Positions 46,656-58,670 of a stretch of DNA of 64,000 bases are shown here, piece by piece. The DNA lies in contig NC_081552.1 of the NCBI RefSeq assembly GCF_963082655.1, forward strand, positions 50,563,280 through 50,627,279. The letters are read 5' to 3'. The notes beneath the pieces are model-generated. The model saw only the letters and a list, made by a program, of their open reading frames with translations. It did not search any database and had not been told where the DNA came from. Source of the stretch: Stomoxys calcitrans (lineage: Eukaryota; Arthropoda; Insecta; Diptera; Muscidae). Position numbers and translations under genes: made by a program. Each line of letters opens with the position of its first letter. Position 1 is the first letter of the stretch.

Positions 46656-49600
46656 ATGGCAAAAAAAGGCGGGGCTCAAAAACTACAGGAAGAAATTTCC
46701 AGCGATGAAGAGTTGGAGCGATTTCTGGACAGACCTGGCTTATTAGGTAAAATTAAGGCCACATACGTAGGTTTATAAAACAATTTTACATAAATAAAAC
46801 TTTCCCACCAGTATTGGATGTTTATTCTGAATGGTGTGGTCCATGCCTGGGAATGGTGGGAACTCTAAAGAAAATCAAACTGGAATCTGGAGGAGATAGC
46901 CTATCATTGGCCATAGTAAGAAGTATTTTTTTGAACATTTTTGGATTTTTTTTTTTTTGGTTTTATGAAAAAATGTCTCTCGTTTTAGTGCAAATGCGAT
47001 AACATAGAAGCATTGAAAAGATTCCGGCGAAAAAGTGAACCTACTTGGTTATTTGTAACGGTAATGAATAAGAATTTGAATTTCAGTTTTCAATTTATGA
47101 CTTTTTCTGTTGATACAGAATGGCAAAGCTATTAACATAATGTTTGGCAGTGACGCTCCCAAGTTATTGAGTCTAATTCAGGCCGAACTCAACGATTTGG
47201 TTAATATGAAACGTGATTTTTATGAAATTTCCGAATACCAGCCTGTTGAGGAAAAAGTTCGTCAAGCCAAGGAAAATGTCATTAGGGCAACTGAACGTCA
47301 GCAATTTGAGGCCAAAGAAAAGAAACGTCTGGACTATCTGAATCAAGTCACCGATATTATAATGGCAAATCTTTCGGATATGGGTGTGACTATATTTGGG
47401 CCCCAAGTAAATCGTGATGTTTTAAAGAAACTAATTGAGACAGCTGAAAACTTAAAAATACAATGCAAGGATCGAAAATTCTTGCAACTAGCCGCAGAGA
47501 AATTTGAAACTATCCATTTTGACTGTCCCAATCCATTGGAGGAAGATGTTTTACAACAATTGGATGGTAAAGAACTTTTAGTGTGTTTGTGGAAGTTGCC
47601 AGGCGAGGATAAAGATATACCAAAACTTTTAAACAACTATGCAAATGAGTTAATGATGTCCCATACCCAACAAACAGATGATGTTATTGAGGAGGAGATT
47701 GTGTTGCCCCCAATTTTGAAGCCTATGGAAGTTAAAGTTGAAGTGGAGTTGCAAGGTAAGATAATGATGCGACTATTAAACCTTTTAAGCGAAAAGGTGT
47801 AGGAGAAAAATTCACAAAAAACTCAATTTTTTTGCACCCCCCATAAATTGCCAGCGATGTTTTCTTCAATTTAGAAACGATAGCTTAAATTTTTTTGAAG
47901 TGGTTAAAAAGACTAGAACCCCTGGTATAATTCCTACATCGTAGTTGTATTAGTTTGTTCGTTACATTTATAATTGTTCAGTAAGGTTTAGGCTGGAGGC
48001 TTATGAAGGAAGGTTCACTCGCAAAAACAAACTTCATATTCGTGTTATTAAAATCATAAATCCAAATCGTATTATTCTCCACATTCCTCCATTGCTGAAT
48101 TATTTAAAGGTTTAAAGGAAGATTTTGAGACGTTGGAGCATTTTCTATGTCATTGCCCGGCTTTTGCGGCTAAAAGACACCAGTACTTAAGTGGGGACAC
48201 AATACCAGACATGAACTAACTTAGGGGCGTGACATGGAAAACAATTAAGGATTTTGTAAGTAGTACGGTCGCCTCCATTATCAGTCGGTGTTGTCAAAAG
48301 ACAAAGCTGACCAACACCTGCAGCTTGCACAGTTGTCACGAATACAATGTGCTACGTAAGGATCGCTTAAGGAATGGAGGAGGGGTATTGATCTTCGTGA
48401 TACACCATTCAGTGCAGTATAGACCCATCTCGCCTGCGCCTGGCACTAGTGATCCCTACATGGAGTGTATGGGGATAGCAATCAAGTGCGGTACTGCCGA
48501 GATAGAACTATACAACGTGTACATACCGCCGATTGGTGGCGGTGTCGCAATTAACGGCCAGGCTTACACGCCCGACCTAAATGGGCTACTATCTGGCCAT
48601 AATCGTCTGGTTCTAGGGGACTTTAATGTACATTACGTTTCATGGCATTCTACCCTAGGTAACGAACAGCGGGGCATAGCGGATTACGTGGAGGTACAGC
48701 AGCTCGCCAGACATTTCCATTGCATCCCCTGATCTCCTGAGTGACGTAACCTGGCAAGCCTTCATTTCTTTGGGATTAGACCAACCCCCCCAAACACCCA
48801 AATATGGGTCCAAGTGGTTAGGGGGCCACCTCTCCCCAAAAACATCCCCCAAAGGGGACAAATTTACGAGCATTGCAATATTGGGCTCAAATGAAAGGTC
48901 TTTGGGAGTAAAGCACGAATCTGTTATCAATATTCGGGAAAAGTGTCTATGGGGCCACCATAACCCCACAACGCCACCCAAATAGGAAGTATTTGCTGAC
49001 TATTGCAATATGAGGCTAAAATATGAAGGTCTTAGAGTAGAACACGAATCCGATATATATTTTCAAGGCCAACTCACTTAGTGGCCGCCCATCCCCGAAA
49101 ACACCCCCCAAGCCGGTCATGTTTGCCGACTATGGAAATATGGGGCTCAAATTAAATGTGTTTGGGAGTAGACCACGTATCTGATATCAACATTGGGGAT
49201 CAATTGTCTAGGGGACGTCCCACCAGCATAACAACCCCCAAATAGGACGTATTTGCTCACCAAGACAATTTGGGTCTTAAAGAGAGTGGAACTAAATATT
49301 TATAGTTTTAAGGGCCAATACCCCAAACCGGACATATTTGCTGACTTTTGCAATAAGGAATTTAAATGGGATTAGAAAACGAGATTTATATCCAATTTTA
49401 AGGCCAATGGCAATATGGAGTTCAAATAAATCATATATAGATATATGAGTATAGAGCACGTTGCTGATATATTTTCCGGGCTTAGTTTTTGGGGGACCAC
49501 CCCAATCTCCAAAACACCCCTAGATCGGGCATATTTACCGACCATGTCAATGTGGGGCTTAAATAAAAGGTATTGGGGGGTAGAGCAAGAATTGATGCCA

Positions 49601-52600
49601 CCTTTCGGGACCAACTTTCTGGGGGTCTACCCCATTCCCAAAATACCCTACAAACAGCAATTTTTTGCTGACCATCGCAAAATGGGGCTTAAATAAAGGT
49701 ACGTGGGAATGGAATACGAATTTGATATCCAAATGTAGGACCATGTGTTTGGGGGACGCCTCATCGCGTAAACTCGCCTAAGCCAATGGCAATATGGGGT
49801 TTAAATAAATGGTATTTGAAAGAAGAGCACGATGCTGATATATTTTCAGGGCCAAGTGTCTGGGGGATCGCCTCATCCCCGAAAACACTCCTAAATCAGA
49901 TATCATGAGAGTAGCGGGCTTAAATAAAGTATTTTAATAATGGAGTACACCTTACATCCAAACTTAAATTCGTAGACCAATAAAGATCATATGGGATTCG
50001 GACAAAGGCATTTATATTGTTAAACAAATAGTCAAGCGATATACTATTTGCGTAGCATGGTATTTCACTAAAAGCTCTTTGTTCAAATTAAATATTCCAA
50101 GGAAAATTTTGTTCCTTATAAAGTAAAAGAAGGCGCAGCGGAGCGGACCCGGGTCAGCTAGTCCTTTAAATAATTCAGCCGTGATTTTCCCCCAAACTCC
50201 AAATTTTCAAATTATAGTTACCAGCATTCATTTGTTGGCTTTCAGCTTCTATTATACTTCTTTATTCGCATTTCGATAAGTAACTTTGCTTTTCTTATGG
50301 TTTTGGGAAATCTAGTTTTTCATACACAAGTCAGCATTAGCTATAGTTAGGGCCATTAACCTTTTATAACTTACAGTAACCAACATTCATTTGTTGCTAT
50401 TAGGCTAGATAAAAACGTTTATTATGATTTTTTTTCAATTTTAGAGGGTGATATATGGATAGAACCCGATGATACTTCATCTGAGGAAAATCTTAATGCC
50501 AAAGAAATTACTGAGACAGAAAATGATGAAGGAGAAAATGAACTTGAAGAATCGGCAGAGGAAGAAGTCCATGAAGTTTTAGTTGGCGAGGCAGAAAAGC
50601 ATTTTACAGCCCTAGATTTAGATTTGGACGATACTCCGCAAAAAGCATTAGTAAAAGAAGAAGAGCCCATACAAATCACCACGGTCCCCAAGAAACAAAT
50701 ACGCCTCAAAAAAGTTCGCATACCCCCAATATGGGTGGCTAATAATCATAGAACTCATGCTGCCTTGATTTATGTCCTCTTTCGCAATCAAACACAAAGT
50801 TTTCTACCACCGGATCCAGTGCCAGAACCTCCACATGTTATAATGGCTTTCGAAACCAGTAAGAAGCGTGACCTTATCGCCCATGCCGAACTTCACAAGG
50901 TAGAAGTGCCATTGTATGGCTTCTTTACCAGCGATGATGCCAAAACTGCTGAATTTATTTCAAACTCCTTAGAGAAATATAAAATTCAGACAGCGTTAGT
51001 ATAAGCGATTTTTTTTTGATTCATATATTCTTTTCAGTTTTTATACCCTCCACCATAATTTCGTCATTCTGTTTGTAACTACTCGAAATATTCGTCTGAG
51101 ACCCCATAAAGTATATATATTTTTGATAGTCGTGACATTTTATGTCGATCTAGCCATGTCCGTCCGTCTATCCGTCCGTCCGTCCGTCTGTCTGTCGAAA
51201 GTACGCTAACTTCCGAAGGAGTAAAGCTAGCCGCCTGAAATTTTTCACAAATACTTCTTATTAGTGTAGGTCGGTTGGTATTGTAAATGGACTATATCGG
51301 TCCATGTTTTGATATAGCTGCCATATAAACCGATCTTGGGTCTTGACTTCTTTAGCTTCTAGAGTGCGCAATTCTTATCGGATTGGAATGAAATTTTGCA
51401 CGACGTGTTTTGTTATGATATTCAACAAATATGCCGAGTATGGTTCAAATCGGTCCATCTTTTGATATAGCTGCCATATAAACCGATCTTGGATATTGAC
51501 TTCTTGAGCCTCCAGAGTGCGCAATTCTTATCCGATTGGAATGAAATTTTCCACGACGTGTTTTGTTATGACATCCAACAACTGTGCCAAGTATGGCTCA
51601 AATCGGCTCATAACCTGATATAGCTGTCATATAAACCAAATCGGTCCATAACCTGATATAGCTGTCATATAAACCGATCTTGGGTCTTAACTTCTTGAGC
51701 CTCTAGAGGGCGCAATACTTTTCCGATTTGAATGAATTTTTGCACAAAGTATTTTGTTATGATATCCAACAATTGTGCCAGGTATGGTTCAAATCGGTTC
51801 ACAACCTGATATAGCTGTCATATAAACAGATCTTGGGTCTTTACTTCTTGAGCTTCTAGAGGGCGCAATTCCTATCCAATTTGGCTGAAATTTTCTTTCA
51901 ACAACTGTGTCAAATAAGGTTTAAATCGCTTCATAACCTGATATAGCTGCCATATAAACCGATCTGGGATCTTGACTTCTTGAGCCTCTAGAGGTCGCAA
52001 TTATTATCCGATTTGCCTGAAATTTTGTGCCACGGATCCTCTCATGACCATCAACATACGTATTTATTATGGTCTGAATCGGTCTATAGCCCGATACAGC
52101 TCCCATATAAATCGATCTCTCTATTTTTCTTCTTGAGCCCCCAAAGGGTGCAATTCTTATTCGAATTAGCTTACATTTTACACAGGTCTCCAACATATAA
52201 TTTAATTGTGGTCCAAGCCGGACCATATCTTGATATCGTTCTAATAGCAGAGGAAATCTTTTCTTATATCCTTTTTTCCTAAGAAGAGATGCCGGGAAAA
52301 GAACTCGACAAATGCGATCCATGGTGGAGGGTATATAAGATTCGGCCCGGCCGAACTTTGCACGCTTTTACTTGTTCTATTTTATTTCATTTAGCAACGA
52401 TAAAATTGTTTTTAAGATCCATAAGGCTACATCACACACAATGTTGTCTTTTATGATCTATGAGCCCACTTATGTTAGTCCCAATGTCGATGTGGGCCAA
52501 GAGGAAGCCAAGAAATTCTTCCCTGAATCATATAAGACAGTCGAACAAGAAAGAGAGGAGGAAGCCAAGACCTCAGCCGATGAACCTACAAAGAAGAAGA

Positions 52601-52755
52601 AAAAATCTTTAGTGTTGAAAGAAGTTGAGTCTGATCATGGCTCAATGGAATTATCAACTGAAGATGGCATTCAAGCAGAAGTAATCGAAGACGAAGAAAA
52701 TGTTAAAGAAATAAGCAAAACAGAAGTAACAACTGAATCAGCTCCAGCCGCATAG
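46656..52755 (+). CDS. Thioredoxin-domain protein with NDK-like region, NME8/NME9 type
   Basis: Predicted exons are 46656-46746, 46812-46915, 46989-47060, 47119-47755, 50445-50998 and 52417-52755. All junctions are GT..AG and keep frame, giving 598 residues. Residues 1-105 form a thioredoxin domain with the active site WCGPC (Cys39, Cys42) and the usual cis-Pro turn (EPTW, Pro83). Residues 120-300 are charged and helical with a degenerate nucleoside diphosphate kinase-like look. Exon 5 carries an acidic stretch and then a second conserved region ([20 protein letters not shown]). The tail is Lys/Glu-rich. The family (TXNDC3/TXNDC6 in vertebrates) is tied to sperm flagella and cilia; the likely role is testis/axonemal, by homology only. 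The ATG at 46656 fits the fly family start MAKKGG. Introns 4 and 5 (2689 and 1418 bp) are filled by transposons; the others are 58-73 bp. Confidence 0.9.
48100..48785 (+). pseudogene. Mosaic of two non-LTR relics in intron 4
   Basis: 48110-48285 encodes a C-terminal ORF2 tail ([19 protein letters not shown] then [13 protein letters not shown]). It runs straight into the middle of an endonuclease from another element: [55 protein letters not shown] at 48340-48660, then [17 protein letters not shown] in another frame to 48780. The GDFN motif is intact, but the last SDH is lost. No functional protein remains. Confidence 0.75.
48783..50161 (+). mobile_element. Helitron-like non-autonomous element with ~130-bp tandem units
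   Basis: The 3' end reads GGACCCGGGTCAGCTAG followed by host T (50162). It has a palindrome (GACCCGGGTC) shortly before a CTAG terminus, which is the Helitron 3' signature (hairpin then CTRR, insertion before T). The body has irregular units of about 123-132 bp with GGGGGACCACCCC and AAAACACCCC motifs near 48827, 48950, 49080, 49205, 49490, 49622 and 49752. The 5' boundary is uncertain. It lies in intron 4 of the thioredoxin gene. Confidence 0.65.
51038..52376 (+). mobile_element. ATACCC-type repeat, family A, inside intron 5
   Basis: Full-length: starts GTTTTTATACCCTCCACCAT and ends GATTCGGCCCGGCCGAAC and TTTGCACGCTTTTACTTGTT. It fills all but about 79 bp of intron 5 (50999-52416); without it the intron would be near the size of introns 1-3. 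It is in the same orientation as the gene. The ~153-bp array includes a partial unit duplication near 51600-51660. Confidence 0.9.
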
Positions 52756-52830
52756 AAACTAAAAATACAAATATATAAAACTTTTTTATTAAAAAATTTT
52801 AAATTACTCTCACACAACTCCAAACATTAA

Positions 52831-52836
52831 AATAAA
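52831..52836 (+). terminator. Polyadenylation signal of the thioredoxin gene
   Basis: AATAAA, 76 bp after the stop codon at 52753-52755, the first canonical signal downstream. Confidence 0.5.
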
Positions 52837-53492
52837 TCGAAAGTGAACATTTTAACAAAAGGCTTTGACCAAACGATTCTTCTTTAAAATTTGAATCTAT
52901 TCGCGCTTTCGGAATCGGAAGATATGTAGGAGTTAATAAAATATCGCACATTTTTCGATTAAAAAAAATTAATTACAAATTGTTCCGAATTTAAGTTTTT
53001 TTTTGTGATAAACATTGGGATTGCGTCAAATAGTAGTTTGAGTGAAGTTTCTTACCGGGAGTAGTCACATAGTTAACCGGCTCTTACTTTTTCCGTGCCA
53101 GCTGCTGTATTCGGCCTTGAAGCTCATCTAATTACGCCTAGTAATATAAATATTACAACTGGGCACTAGGCAGTGTTAAAGAATTTTTGTTTTCACGTAC
53201 TGTTTGTCCAGAAAATCATTTAAAATAATCGAATTTTCACAAAAACTTTGACTGGAAAGTGATAAATTATAAAATAACTCAAAAGTTAAAAGAGCTGTGA
53301 CTATTGTTGATATAAACAGCTGTGTTTACTCTTTCTGACAAATATTGGGTTTCTACAAAGTTGCCACACTCAAATTGTTTGGTACGTCATCAATTCGAAA
53401 TTTAAAAGAAAGAAGAAGAAGAGTTGTTCCCATCCGTTACAAATTCAAATTTCAATCTCTCGGCTAATCAAGTCGTAAAAGCGCCTAAAAGT

Positions 53493-54362
53493 ATGTCAAC
53501 TCCGCCAGTTAATTCGCCATTTACTAGTTCCAACACAGTGGGACGAGTCGAACAAAAAGTTAAACGTAAATTAATGGAAACTTCGCCCGATAATACCGCC
53601 ATGGTAGGAAACCTGTCCACTGCAGAACTCATGAGTATGATGCAGCAGTCCATGTCACAGCTATTGGATAAGAAACTGGAAAATCTGCCCACAAAAACTG
53701 ATATACTTGATATAAAATGTAGCATGGAGGGTGTTAAAGAGGATATTAAGCGTTTAACAACTGAGAATGAGGTACTAAAAACAGAAATAAAAGCATTGAG
53801 GGAAGCAAAGGAAGAGGACAGCAAGAGATTGCAAAAGTTGGAAAATCAATTAGGACGGACCAAACTGATTATACGAGGTTTACCAAACCAAAAAGGGTTA
53901 TATGGGGCTGTCAACAATCTCTTTCGAAATAATTTAAAGATGAATTTTGAGCCAGAAATCGAAAATATAAAAAAGATGCATGAAACAAACGACAAAATGA
54001 CTGTCTTAGTGGAGCTAAAATCGGCTAGAACGGTTTCGGAAGTCTTTAAATGTACAAAGTTACTGGCTGGTTCATCGATATTCATAGAGCGGGATCTAAG
54101 CGGCGTACGTTTGCAAAAAAAGAAGGTGATGTTGTTAATGAAAAAGGAACTACAGAAGCTAAATAGAGACAAAAGGATTGGTGTAAGAGGTGAACAGCTT
54201 GTGGTTGAAGGAAAAACATTTTACTGGAATGCTGAAAATAGGCTTATGTGTGGACAAAGTTGCGGTATAGAGGAGCTAACAAACATGTTTGGTGACGGTA
54301 TGAAATCCCTTAATATGAATTATAATCATTTAGTTGGTAATTTATCTTCAAAAAACTATTAA
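53493..54362 (+). CDS. ORF1 of non-LTR retrotransposon (coiled coil and RRM-like)
   Basis: 289 residues from the first ATG at 53493; the frame is open from 53406, so a longer non-AUG start is possible but not needed. A Pro/Ser/Thr-rich N-terminus is followed by a coiled coil rich in E/K/L heptads (about residues 60-120, with DIKRLTTENEVLKTEIKALR). An RRM-like domain follows (LIIRGLPNQKGLYGAVNNLF), then a basic C-terminal domain (GVRGEQLVVEGKTFYWN). This layout is like L1 ORF1p, an RNA-binding chaperone that packages the element RNA. No CCHC zinc knuckles are present. It ends at TAA 54360, about 55 nt before the likely ORF2 ATG. Confidence 0.85.
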   Translation: MSTPPVNSPFTSSNTVGRVEQKVKRKLMETSPDNTAMVGNLSTAELMSMMQQSMSQLLDKKLENLPTKTDILDIKCSMEGVKEDIKRLTTENEVLKTEIKALREAKEEDSKRLQKLENQLGRTKLIIRGLPNQKGLYGAVNNLFRNNLKMNFEPEIENIKKMHETNDKMTVLVELKSARTVSEVFKCTKLLAGSSIFIERDLSGVRLQKKKVMLLMKKELQKLNRDKRIGVRGEQLVVEGKTFYWNAENRLMCGQSCGIEELTNMFGDGMKSLNMNYNHLVGNLSSKNY

Positions 54363-54416
54363 AATTCAAAAACTCCATTATTCAAAATAATAATATAAGC
54401 GAAAATAATAATATAT

Positions 54417-57400
54417 ATGAAATAAATGTAGAAACCATAGAAAGCTATAAACATGTTACATTAAAAATTATAGCATATAATATTCACGGCTTGAGCAGTA
54501 AAAATCTTCACCACCACTTTTTTGAATACTTAGAAAACTTTGATATCTTTATGCTTTCGGAAACGCATGTTGAGACAACAAAACAAGATTTCTATATAAG
54601 AAAATTTAAAAAATTTAAAATATACTGGAATGCTGCTACCAGGAACAGTACAAGAGGTCGAGGCATTGGTGGCCAATTATATGGAGTACGCAGCGATTTA
54701 GAAAGGAATGGTTTTAAGCATGTTTTTACTCGAAGAGGGGGCCAAGATATACTTCAATGCGAGTTTAACTCGGTCCGGTTCGAAATTTTACCAGTATACC
54801 TGAGAGGTGCTGATTGGGCTCAAGATTTCGATAATTTAAAATCGGCGGTTGAGAGTAGTAAAGGAAGCAAAATTGTTATCGGAGATCACAATATTCGGAT
54901 CGGAGAGGAGCAAGAGGTACCTACAGAGATGCTAGAAAATTGCCTCAGCACCAGGCAGTCAAATGATAAAAATATTAATTCGAATGGGAAAAAATATGTG
55001 GAATTTTGTAATGATAATGGCCTAGTAATTTTGAATGGACGAACGCCAGGTGATGAAGAAGGCAGGTTTACATTTACAAACAAAAATGGTAGCTCCGTGA
55101 TCGATTTGTGTGCTGTTACGTTAGAAACTCTGGGATACATAAGGACTTTCAGAGTTGACGATCAGATTTGGTCTGACCATTTCCCGTTAGTCCTAACTGT
55201 ATCCTTACCAAGTACGAGTCTGAACACACTGGACAGATTAAACTTATTGCCAAAATTGATATGGAAAGACACAAATAAAATCAGTTACCAGAGTTCTTTG
55301 AATCGAAATCTTCGCAGCCTACCACTAAATCCAAAGCTAGGAGATTTAACGAAGACCATATACGAGTCTTATCCGAAGAACTCAAACTCACAAAAAGTGC
55401 GTTTTAAAAATAAGTGGTTTGACACAGAATGTCTGAAAGACAGAAAGAAGACAATGGGGTTGCTCTCCAAGCTCAGGAGATCTGGGTCAGCAAAAGACAG
55501 AAACGCCTATATGGAACAAAAGAAATCTTATGATAATTTATGTAAAGCCAAAAAGTCAAACTATTATACCCAGATAGAGAGGAAGCTAGACGTTACTTCC
55601 GATAGTAAGGCATGGTGGTCGCTGGCGAAGGAACTCAGACAGCATAATAATGATGTTTCCTGTCATATATCAGTAGAAACATTAAAAAACTACTTTAAGT
55701 GCCTGCTAAACCCTGTATGCAAAACTCTACCAATTTTTTATGCACCCAACAATGTAACGGATTTCGTTCTGGATAGAGATTTTACAGTCGGAGAAATTAA
55801 ACTGCAACTAAAAAATGTTAAATCAAATAAAGCGCCTGGGGAAGATCGAGTTCCCTATGAGTTTTTTATCCACGCTTCAGAGGACTACTTGCGAACATTA
55901 TGCGAGGGTTTTAACAAGATTTTGGATGGCTTCGACGACTTCGAAACATTTCGCGTCGGCGTAATATTTCCAATACACAAGAAAGGAGACCCAAACGATG
56001 TAAACAACTTTCGGGGCATCACGTTCATGAATTGTATTGGAAAACTCATGATTGGAATGATCAATGGTAGAATAACAGAATGGGTAAACAGATACCAAAT
56101 ATTAAATGAGTACCAGGCGGGTTTCAGAAAAGGCTATTCTACAGTCGATAATATCTTTAACCTAGCAGCAATAGTCAATCTTAAATTAAACGAAAACAAA
56201 AAGGTTTATGCGTACTTCGTAGACTTTAAAGCAGCTTTTGATAGAGTGCCAAGAAACCTCCTTATATACAAGCTTCATGATATAGGACTGTCGTCAAAAA
56301 TCATCGGTTTTGTAGAGAAGATCTATGGAAACACAAAGTCCGCAGTATGGTCAGGCACCGAAATGTCGGAGTATTTTGATACTTGTACTGGCGTAAAACA
56401 AGGTTGCTTATTGTCGCCAGTTCTATTTGCTATATATCTAAATGATTTACATAGCCATCTTGAGGGCGGTCTTTTCGTAGAGGAAACAAACATTCGTCTT
56501 TTAATGTACGCGGATGACATAGTTATAATGGCTGATAGCCCAATGACTTTGCAGCGGATGATAGACAACCTAGAATCGTATTGCGACAGATGGGGGATGG
56601 AAGTGAACCACACCAAGTCCGAAATAATGGTTTTTAGAAGAGGAGGAAAGTTATCTGCAAATGAAAAATGGACATTTAAAGGAGAAAGCATAAGAATAGT
56701 AAACGAATATAAATACTTGGGAATTATATTAACACCCAAATTATCTTTTACTAAACACCTATTGAAAAAGGAAGAAGCTACGAAAATGGCAATAAATTCA
56801 ACGTGGAGAAATTTTATTTCTAAACCCTCTGTAAATCTGACGGCGAAATGGAAGATGTTTTTGGCTGTTTGTCGTTCGATCCATAGTTACGGAGCACAGA
56901 TATGGGGGAATTCCCATTTTAGTGAGGTTGAAAAATTGTATCGTTATTTTATAAAAAGAATTCTGAAACTACCAGAGTCTACTCCAAATTACGTCCTTGC
57001 CTTGGATACCGGATACGAGCCGGGGTATATATATACGTATTCTCTACATCTACAATACCTGGCAAAAGTACTATTTGATCTGGAGAGTCACAGACTACCA
57101 CATATACTTGCCAAGAAACTTTCAGATAAAAACTTAAGCTGTTTTAAGGAGTTTTCTTGCCAACTAACAGAGCATAATATCCAGAGCAGTAATGTAAAAT
57201 TGAATAAGAACTGTTGGATGGCTGCAGTTAAAAAACTTTTGACGGAAATAAAAAGCAAGGCTTATATTGAATTTATACAACATGCGGAGCGAAGTGAGAG
57301 ACGAATTTTTAAATTCCTTGACTTTAGTGCTGGCCCACTTTACTGCAATGATAATTACGGTCAAGAACAAATAACCTTGATAATGAAAGCTAGAGGAGAT

Positions 57401-57676
57401 CTACTTTGGCTGAATTCTAATAAAAACGGAACTGCAGATGAACAAAGATGCTCTCTGTGTAACCTTGGAGAAGCAGAAACATTGGAACATTTCATGGGTT
57501 GCTGCCCAATACTTAAAAGTATTCGCGAGCGATATTTCAATAAAATATTTTTGTCCCGAAATGAAATTATTAATATCCTAAATGGTGGGGAAGTTTTTAG
57601 CTGGCTAAGCCTGTACAAATTCTTGAAAGAAGCACTTAAATATAGAAAAGTTCTTATAGAAGAGTTCAACTACTAA
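54417..57676 (+). pseudogene. ORF2 of non-LTR retrotransposon (endonuclease and reverse transcriptase), one frameshift
   Basis: The likely start is ATG 54417 (MKINVETIESYKHVTLK IIAY). One base appears missing near 54478, so the rest continues in another frame as IHGLSSKN to the stop at 57674; the downstream open frame is over 1060 codons. The endonuclease has FMLSETH, IVIGDHN and WSDHFPL. Reverse transcriptase has NKAPGEDRVPYEF, YFVDFKAAFDRVP, GVKQGCLLSPVLFAIYLNDL and LLMYADDIVIMAD. A Cys/His segment (CSLCNLGEAETLEHFMGCC) lies near the C-terminus. It would nick DNA and copy the element RNA. The single frameshift hits the conserved Asn of the endonuclease start, so this copy is probably inactive unless it is a sequencing error. 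Confidence 0.85.
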
Positions 57677-57871
57677 TTATTTAAAATAAATTCATTAGAA
57701 ATAATAAAAAAAAAAAAACTCAATTTTCCGGCAGACGGTTTGAATAAAACCATGCTGTATAATTCTTTATTGCTAATAAGTTAACATTTGTAAATTTCTA
57801 TACCTTTTATAACGTTACATGAAAATAAAGAACAATTGAATTGAATTGAATTGAAAAAATAGTAGTTTGAG

Positions 57872-58670
57872 CTACGAACACCATTTCTGTGTTCTTAACT
57901 GAACATTTTGGGGTTTCGAAAAATTGGGAATCATGCTTGCCATACAGTAATACAGTAATTTCGAAATTACTTGGATTTTTCGAATTTTACCGCAAAAATT
58001 TAATTTTTAAAGTTTATTTTTGACAAAAAAAAAACGAATTTCACTACAAAAAATTTCGATTTTAAGCTTGTTTTTTTTTTGAAGAAAAACTTAAGAGAAC
58101 AACACCTTGCTAAAAAAATGCAAAAATATATAAAAAATTACATTCTTAAGAATCAAGCTTTCCATTGAGAAAAACTCTGAGGATTTTGTCAAATAGTACT
58201 TCTACGTCCTTACTCTTTACTTCAAAAAATTTGTGGGCGTTTAAAAATGCCAAAATATATCGATGTGAAAATTTTTATGAATTATGCTTGCCAAATGATT
58301 CCTGAATATGTGGGATGGGAGCTTAATCTCTGGAGTTTGAGATAAACACCGATGAGCCAAGAACAAAGACACAAACTATAGAGAATTGGTTTGCTTTGAT
58401 CCTCCCGTTGGGTTTATATTTGCAAAACCCCGAAGAAGTAAAGGGATAGAAAAATAACACAACACCGAGTTAGGATGGGTGTAACAATTTTGGATTCTAT
58501 TAGATGGGCGGATAGGCGACCTTATCAGTTGAATGGTTCCGCCAATCGTATCGGAAGTTGGAACTTAAAAAATGGTTGTCAAATCTTTCGTCAAAAATAT
58601 ATGCTTTGCTCATTGATAGCATGACGTTGAAATTGACATTAGAAAGCAAATGTAATTGGGAATTTTCGAG
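57872..58670. other. Unassigned DNA
   Basis: No domain recognised. The sequence after the target duplication (GCTACGAACACC) continues the host or older repeat DNA interrupted by the retrotransposon. Confidence 0.4.

Larger units (their letters stand above)
53043..57856 (+). mobile_element. Near-intact two-ORF non-LTR retrotransposon
   Basis: The element is flanked by a 15-bp direct repeat AAATAGTAGTTTGAG (53028-53042 and 57857-57871), which marks its exact ends. The order is a 5' UTR of about 450 bp, ORF1, ORF2, a 3' UTR with A-runs, and a tail of ATTGA repeats (57835-57852) ending in A. The whole length is 4814 bp. Long open frames and an unmutated target duplication indicate a recent insertion about 270 bp downstream of the thioredoxin gene. 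No RNase H domain is present. I cannot assign a clade with confidence. Confidence 0.95.

Noticed and set aside
52396..52416. Alternative acceptor CATTTAG at 52394 for exon 6 of the thioredoxin gene
   Set aside because: It would need a donor leaving two bases; the only good donor (GTATAAG at 50999) leaves none, and with it the frame hits TAA at once. The acceptor at 52416 keeps the frame.
54350..54356. Slippery heptamer A AAA AAC correctly phased at the end of retrotransposon ORF1, suggesting -1 frameshifting into ORF2
   Set aside because: The -1 frame meets a TAA at 54449, before ORF2 coding sequence, and the natural ORF2 start is an ATG at 54417 in the ORF1 frame downstream of its stop. The run of A is expected in this AT-rich spacer.
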